Assembly (NCBI GenBank): GCA_963931635.1
Contig: OZ007034.1
Coordinates: 1,178,001-1,242,000, forward strand
Length of the DNA: 64,000 nucleotides
Reading direction: 5' to 3'
DNA from: Caccoplasma sp905210875
GTDB lineage: Bacteria; Bacteroidota; Bacteroidia; Bacteroidales; UBA11471
The notes below the pieces were generated by a model, which was given only the letters and a program-made list of their open reading frames with translations, searched no databases and was not told where the DNA came from. Positions 61,277-64,000 of the stretch are shown one piece after another. Position numbers and translations under genes: made by a program. Position 1 is the stretch's first letter; the number at the start of each line of letters is the position of its first letter.

Positions 61277-62521
61277 ATGCGCTATATACTCTCTTTTATC
61301 CTTCTTTTGGCAGTGCAGACCGTGTGCGGTGTGCGACCTTACTGTACCGAAATCTTTAATCCGAACGTGCATACCTTGCAGGTGCGTCTCTCGGGCGACC
61401 CGCTGGCTCCTCCTGTGGCTCTGCTGGGCAGCGACAGCGGAATTGTAGTTTCGTTCGACATGCTCGAAGACAATCCGCAATACCTCTATTACCGTGTGGT
61501 GCATTGCGATGCCGACTGGACTCCGTCGGTGCTTTCCGAGGTGGAATATGTCGACGGTTTCAACGGGTTGCCAATCGATGACTATGCACTCTCCTTCAAC
61601 ACCTATTGCAATTATGTGCACTATCGTATCGATTTGCCCAACGATGATATGCGCTTCCGTGTCTCGGGTAATTATGCGCTCCTGGTTTATCCCGAGAACA
61701 ATCCCGATTCTCTGTTGCTCACGGCCTGTTTTTCTCTCACCGAGAATCTGGTGGCCCTCTCTTGCGAGATAACCACCCGTACCGATGTCGATTACAACAA
61801 GGCGCACCAGCAACTCTCTTTTAAGGTGATGTATCCCCAATATGAAATACGCAATCCGCGTGAAGAGGTGAAGGCTTATGTGACAACCAATGTCGATAAT
61901 GAATCGGGTGTGTGGCTGTCGCAACCGCTCTATGTGCGCAATCAGGAGATTGAGTATGCCCATGTACCGGCCCTTATTTTCCCGGCCGGTAACGAATATC
62001 GCCGTTTTGAGACGGTCTCGCGCCATTACAACACGATAGGGGTGGAGAGTATGCGTTACTTCGACCCCTATTACCATGCCCTGTTGCGTCCCGACAGCCC
62101 GCGGGCAGGGGGGGCCTATCTTTACGACGAAACTCAGAAGGGGCGCTTCTTTATCCGCACCGGCGAGAGCGATGAGTCCGATACCGAGGCCGACTATTTT
62201 GTCGTGCATTTTACATTGGCGACCGGAGCGCCTCTCGACGGGGAGGTTTATCTCGACGGCGAGTTTACCCACGGACGCCGCGACGAGTCGACCCGCCTGA
62301 CCTACAACCCCGCGACACGGGCCTATGAAAAGTCACTCCTGCTCAAACAGGGAGCCTATAACTACCGCTATCTGTTGCAACGTCCCGGCCGTGCGGCCGA
62401 CGCGGCTCCCATTGAGGGTAATTTTTACGAGACCCGCAATGAGTACCAGATACGCATCTACCACCGTCCGCAGGGGGCCCGCTACGACCGCCTGGTAGGT
62501 TATACCCGCTGTCGTATGTAG
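61277..62521 (+). CDS. Type IX secretion system Plug protein (DUF5103 family)
   Basis: A 414-residue secreted or periplasmic protein with a signal peptide (about 1-18, ending VCGVR). The family pattern is present: an opening beta domain TEIFNPNVHTLQVRLSGDPLAPPVALLGSDSGIVVSFDML, DYALSFNTYCNYVHYRIDLPN, YNKAHQQLSFKVMYPQYEIRNPREEVKAYV, and the end AYEKSLLLKQGAYNYRYLL...EGNFYETRNEYQIRIYHRP. Plug closes the periplasmic side of the SprA pore when no substrate is bound in the known Flavobacterium structure. Its presence two genes from sprA supports a type IX system here. Intact, unlike the adjacent sprA N-terminus. Confidence 0.9.
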   Translation: MRYILSFILLLAVQTVCGVRPYCTEIFNPNVHTLQVRLSGDPLAPPVALLGSDSGIVVSFDMLEDNPQYLYYRVVHCDADWTPSVLSEVEYVDGFNGLPIDDYALSFNTYCNYVHYRIDLPNDDMRFRVSGNYALLVYPENNPDSLLLTACFSLTENLVALSCEITTRTDVDYNKAHQQLSFKVMYPQYEIRNPREEVKAYVTTNVDNESGVWLSQPLYVRNQEIEYAHVPALIFPAGNEYRRFETVSRHYNTIGVESMRYFDPYYHALLRPDSPRAGGAYLYDETQKGRFFIRTGESDESDTEADYFVVHFTLATGAPLDGEVYLDGEFTHGRRDESTRLTYNPATRAYEKSLLLKQGAYNYRYLLQRPGRAADAAPIEGNFYETRNEYQIRIYHRPQGARYDRLVGYTRCRM

Positions 62522-62623
62522 CTTGCTGCGCCCTGCCGTGCTGATTACCTGCAAAAGTATGAGCCGCTTCTGCGGCGACAGCGTTTTTTCTTCTCCTTTC
62601 TCTCCTTCTTTTTCTCGCACTTT

Positions 62624-63091
62624 TCAGAAAGGAAATTCGGGGCATGTCCAGCCCCGCTCTTCATAGATGTCGGCGATGGGTATCTCCCACGTGCCGTGCG
62701 AAATCTGGCCGGATAAATCAAATCTTTTCCCTATGACACGTTTCATGTTGCCTGTCAGAGGAAAGGCTCCTATGTACAGATGCGAAGGCGTGATGGCAAT
62801 ACCCTGTCGCACCCCCTTTTCGCGTTGGCAAAAAACCTCTCCCAGGAAAATGTTTGTTTCGTAAAACGTGGCTGCCTGAAATGCGTCGGCCTTTTGAAGC
62901 AGTTCCGAGAGTTCATTCTGGTAAGCCGTTTTAAGTTCCCATTCGGCAAAAATCCCCAGTGTGATGTTGCGATGGAGGTTGTCGATAACGACACCGTACC
63001 CGTTGGGAGCCCCTTGATAAAGCATGCCCGCATATTCTATGTGGCGGTCGATTTTCAAGAAGGAGACACAGTCTACGTCAAAATTCCCCAT
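62624..63091 (-). CDS. Hypothetical protein, 155 residues
   Basis: A small cytoplasmic-type protein with no signal peptide or membrane segment. It begins MGNFDVDCVSFLKIDRHIEYAGMLYQG and continues with mixed alpha/beta-like stretches (ITLGIFAEWELKTAYQNEL, GVRQGIAITPSHLYIGAFPLTGN). No domain is recognised. It stands alone between the convergent Plug gene and a 400-base empty stretch. Codon use looks like the neighbours, which supports a real gene. Confidence 0.55.
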   Translation of the reverse strand: MGNFDVDCVSFLKIDRHIEYAGMLYQGAPNGYGVVIDNLHRNITLGIFAEWELKTAYQNELSELLQKADAFQAATFYETNIFLGEVFCQREKGVRQGIAITPSHLYIGAFPLTGNMKRVIGKRFDLSGQISHGTWEIPIADIYEERGWTCPEFPF

Positions 63092-63473
63092 AAAGCTTGA
63101 CTTCTTTTTATAATCATTCTATGAGCAGTATGCCATCTCTAAGGCCAAACTGCGGAAATGGTCGTGTATAAGAAAGAGCGGCATCAAGAAGCTTGTCAAA
63201 CAAAAAATGCTCTCGATAAGTAATGAAGCAAAGATAATAAAATATATATAGCTTTAAAAACAAAAAACTAAAATATTTTATAAAAAGAAAGATTACCAGA
63301 GACTATTCTGGTAGAGTTGTTAGTTGACCAATGGCGGGGTTTCAGCCGGTTGTTTGGTGGGTGATGCCGCGAGAAGTAAAGAGAAAGGAGCCGGTAGCGT
63401 GCAAAAATATCGTTTGTGACTAATGGTGGCGGTAGCCAGTCAGGTGCAAACCGGAAGCAGAGCGAGACATAAA
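63092..63473. other. Gene-free stretch before tRNA-Arg
   Basis: About 380 bases, AT-rich in its middle (63230-63300), with no gene, hairpin pair or repeat that I can support. It must hold the promoter of the minus-strand 155-residue gene, but no clear TAnnTTTG is placed well for it. Confidence 0.4.
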
Positions 63474-63505
63474 AAAACTCGCAATCTTGTTTGCTTGCGA
63501 GTTTT
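63474..63505 (-). terminator. Terminator after tRNA-Arg
   Basis: AAAACTCGCAA (63474-63484) pairs with TTGCGAGTTTT (63495-63505); on the minus strand TTTTTTT ends the stem, nine bases after the tRNA. Confidence 0.8.
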
Positions 63506-63513
63506 GGTGCGAT

Positions 63514-63589
63514 TGGTGACCCCGACAGGACTCAAACCTGTGACCTTCAGAACCGGAATCTGACGTTCTATTCACTAAACTACGGGGCC
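63514..63589 (-). tRNA. tRNA-Arg (anticodon CCG)
   Basis: Mature tRNA is 63517-63589 plus encoded CCA (63514-63516). Acceptor GGCCCCG/CGGGGTC, D-arm GTTT/GAAC, anticodon stem TCAGA/TCTGA with loop TTCCGGT giving anticodon CCG, T-arm ACAGG-TTTGAGT-CCTGT. Reads CGG codons. Confidence 0.95.
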
Positions 63590-63656
63590 ATTTCGGTTGG
63601 CAAAAGTAAGAATTATTTGTAGCTTTGCCAAATGAAACGGTTTAAATCTTTGAAAA

Positions 63657-64000
63657 ATGAATGTTCGTATCGAAGAGAGTTGGCGGGAGAGGTTGCAACC
63701 AGAATTTGATGCACCTTATTTTGAACAGCTTACCGACTTTGTGCGCCACGAGTACGCCACGACACGAGTCTATCCTCCCGGCCGGGAGATGTTTGCCGCC
63801 TTTGAGGCTTGTCCGTTTGACAAGGTGAAAGTGGTGATTCTCGGGCAAGACCCCTACCACGAGCCGGGGCAGGCGCACGGCCTTTGTTTCTCGGTGAACG
63901 ACGGAGTGCCGTTTCCCCCTTCGTTGCAAAACATTTTCAAGGAGATTCACGACGATATAGGTACACCTATACCCATGAGCGGTAATCTTACCCGTTGGGC
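63657..64000 (+). CDS. ung: Uracil-DNA glycosylase, C-terminus cut by window edge
   Basis: The first 114 residues of family 1 uracil-DNA glycosylase, which removes uracil from DNA to start base-excision repair. The start is ATG 63657 (MNVRIEESWRERL). The catalytic block VVILGQDPYHEPGQAHGLCFSV (about 59-80; Asp65 activates water) and PPSLQNIFKEI (about 87-98) are intact. The frame is still open at the window end. A slightly earlier ATG (63632) is in another frame. Confidence 0.95.
   Translation, partial: MNVRIEESWRERLQPEFDAPYFEQLTDFVRHEYATTRVYPPGREMFAAFEACPFDKVKVVILGQDPYHEPGQAHGLCFSVNDGVPFPPSLQNIFKEIHDDIGTPIPMSGNLTRW

Noticed and set aside
61265..62272. Minus-strand open frame of 335 codons opposite the Plug gene
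   Set aside because: Opposite a gene with a signal peptide and full family pattern; shadow.

Overview
The window reads as a chromosomal segment of a gut-type Bacteroidales bacterium. Promoters fit the Bacteroidetes pattern (TTTG, about 19-20 bases, TAnnTTTG), Shine-Dalgarno sites are weak or absent, and families largely confined to Bacteroidetes are present: SprA, the type IX secretion Plug protein, a DUF5723 barrel, IntDOT-like recombinases and a TonB-receptor-like barrel with a carboxypeptidase-regulatory domain. The gene mix suggests Barnesiella or Coprobacter rather than Bacteroides proper; that placement is an inference.

Region 1 (1-5.4 kb) is a redox cluster, all on the minus strand: a flavodoxin lipoprotein (cut by the window edge), an iron-type alcohol dehydrogenase, an aldo/keto reductase, a Tat-signal aldo/keto reductase with two 4Fe-4S motifs, and a Tat-signal DUF6282-like metal hydrolase. 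Its three promoters carry the same operator-like sequence exactly 59 bases upstream of the -7 box, so they look like one regulon.

Region 2 (about 5.4-19.2 kb) is a composite, partly decayed mobile region ending beside tRNA-Leu(CAA). It holds two excisionase-like HTH proteins, a RhuM-like protein, two tyrosine recombinases in tandem, the C-terminal scrap of a third recombinase, a YhcG-type nuclease gene split by TGA, an AT-rich kup potassium transporter, a mobilisation module (MobC, relaxase, coiled-coil membrane protein, candidate oriT), a toprim primase split by TAG, a RepA-like ATPase, an HTH protein and a frameshifted gene of unknown function.

Region 3 (19.3-40.6 kb) is housekeeping and envelope: GDP-mannose pyrophosphorylase, a GH3 plus beta-lactamase-fold fusion with a 5'-nucleotidase, ribosomal protein L19, a DUF5723 barrel with a lipoprotein, an MsbA-like ABC exporter, a large outer-membrane barrel, ApbE, an aspartate-type aminotransferase, a Crp/Fnr regulator and a MarC protein. 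Region 4 (40.9-45.6 kb) is an alpha-glucan operon: debranching enzyme, GT4 glycogen synthase-like enzyme and GH57 amylase. Region 5 (45.6-52.1 kb) has proB, an acyl-CoA ligase and an XRE-cupin regulator on the minus strand; on the plus strand a zinc-ribbon/FHA protein, a GlmU-like protein, and a small pair (DpnD/PcfM-like protein plus a winged-helix protein with a PD-(D/E)XK-like end) that may be a defence cassette.

Region 6 (52.1-64 kb) has sprA, whose first 2.1 kb contains an in-frame stop and about five single-base shifts, then ruvA, a bactofilin, folB, the type IX secretion Plug protein, a small unknown gene, tRNA-Arg(CCG) and the start of ung. SprA and Plug belong to the same outer-membrane translocon in Bacteroidetes, so the state of sprA bears on whether type IX secretion works here. 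No CRISPR array, rRNA gene or IS transposase was seen.
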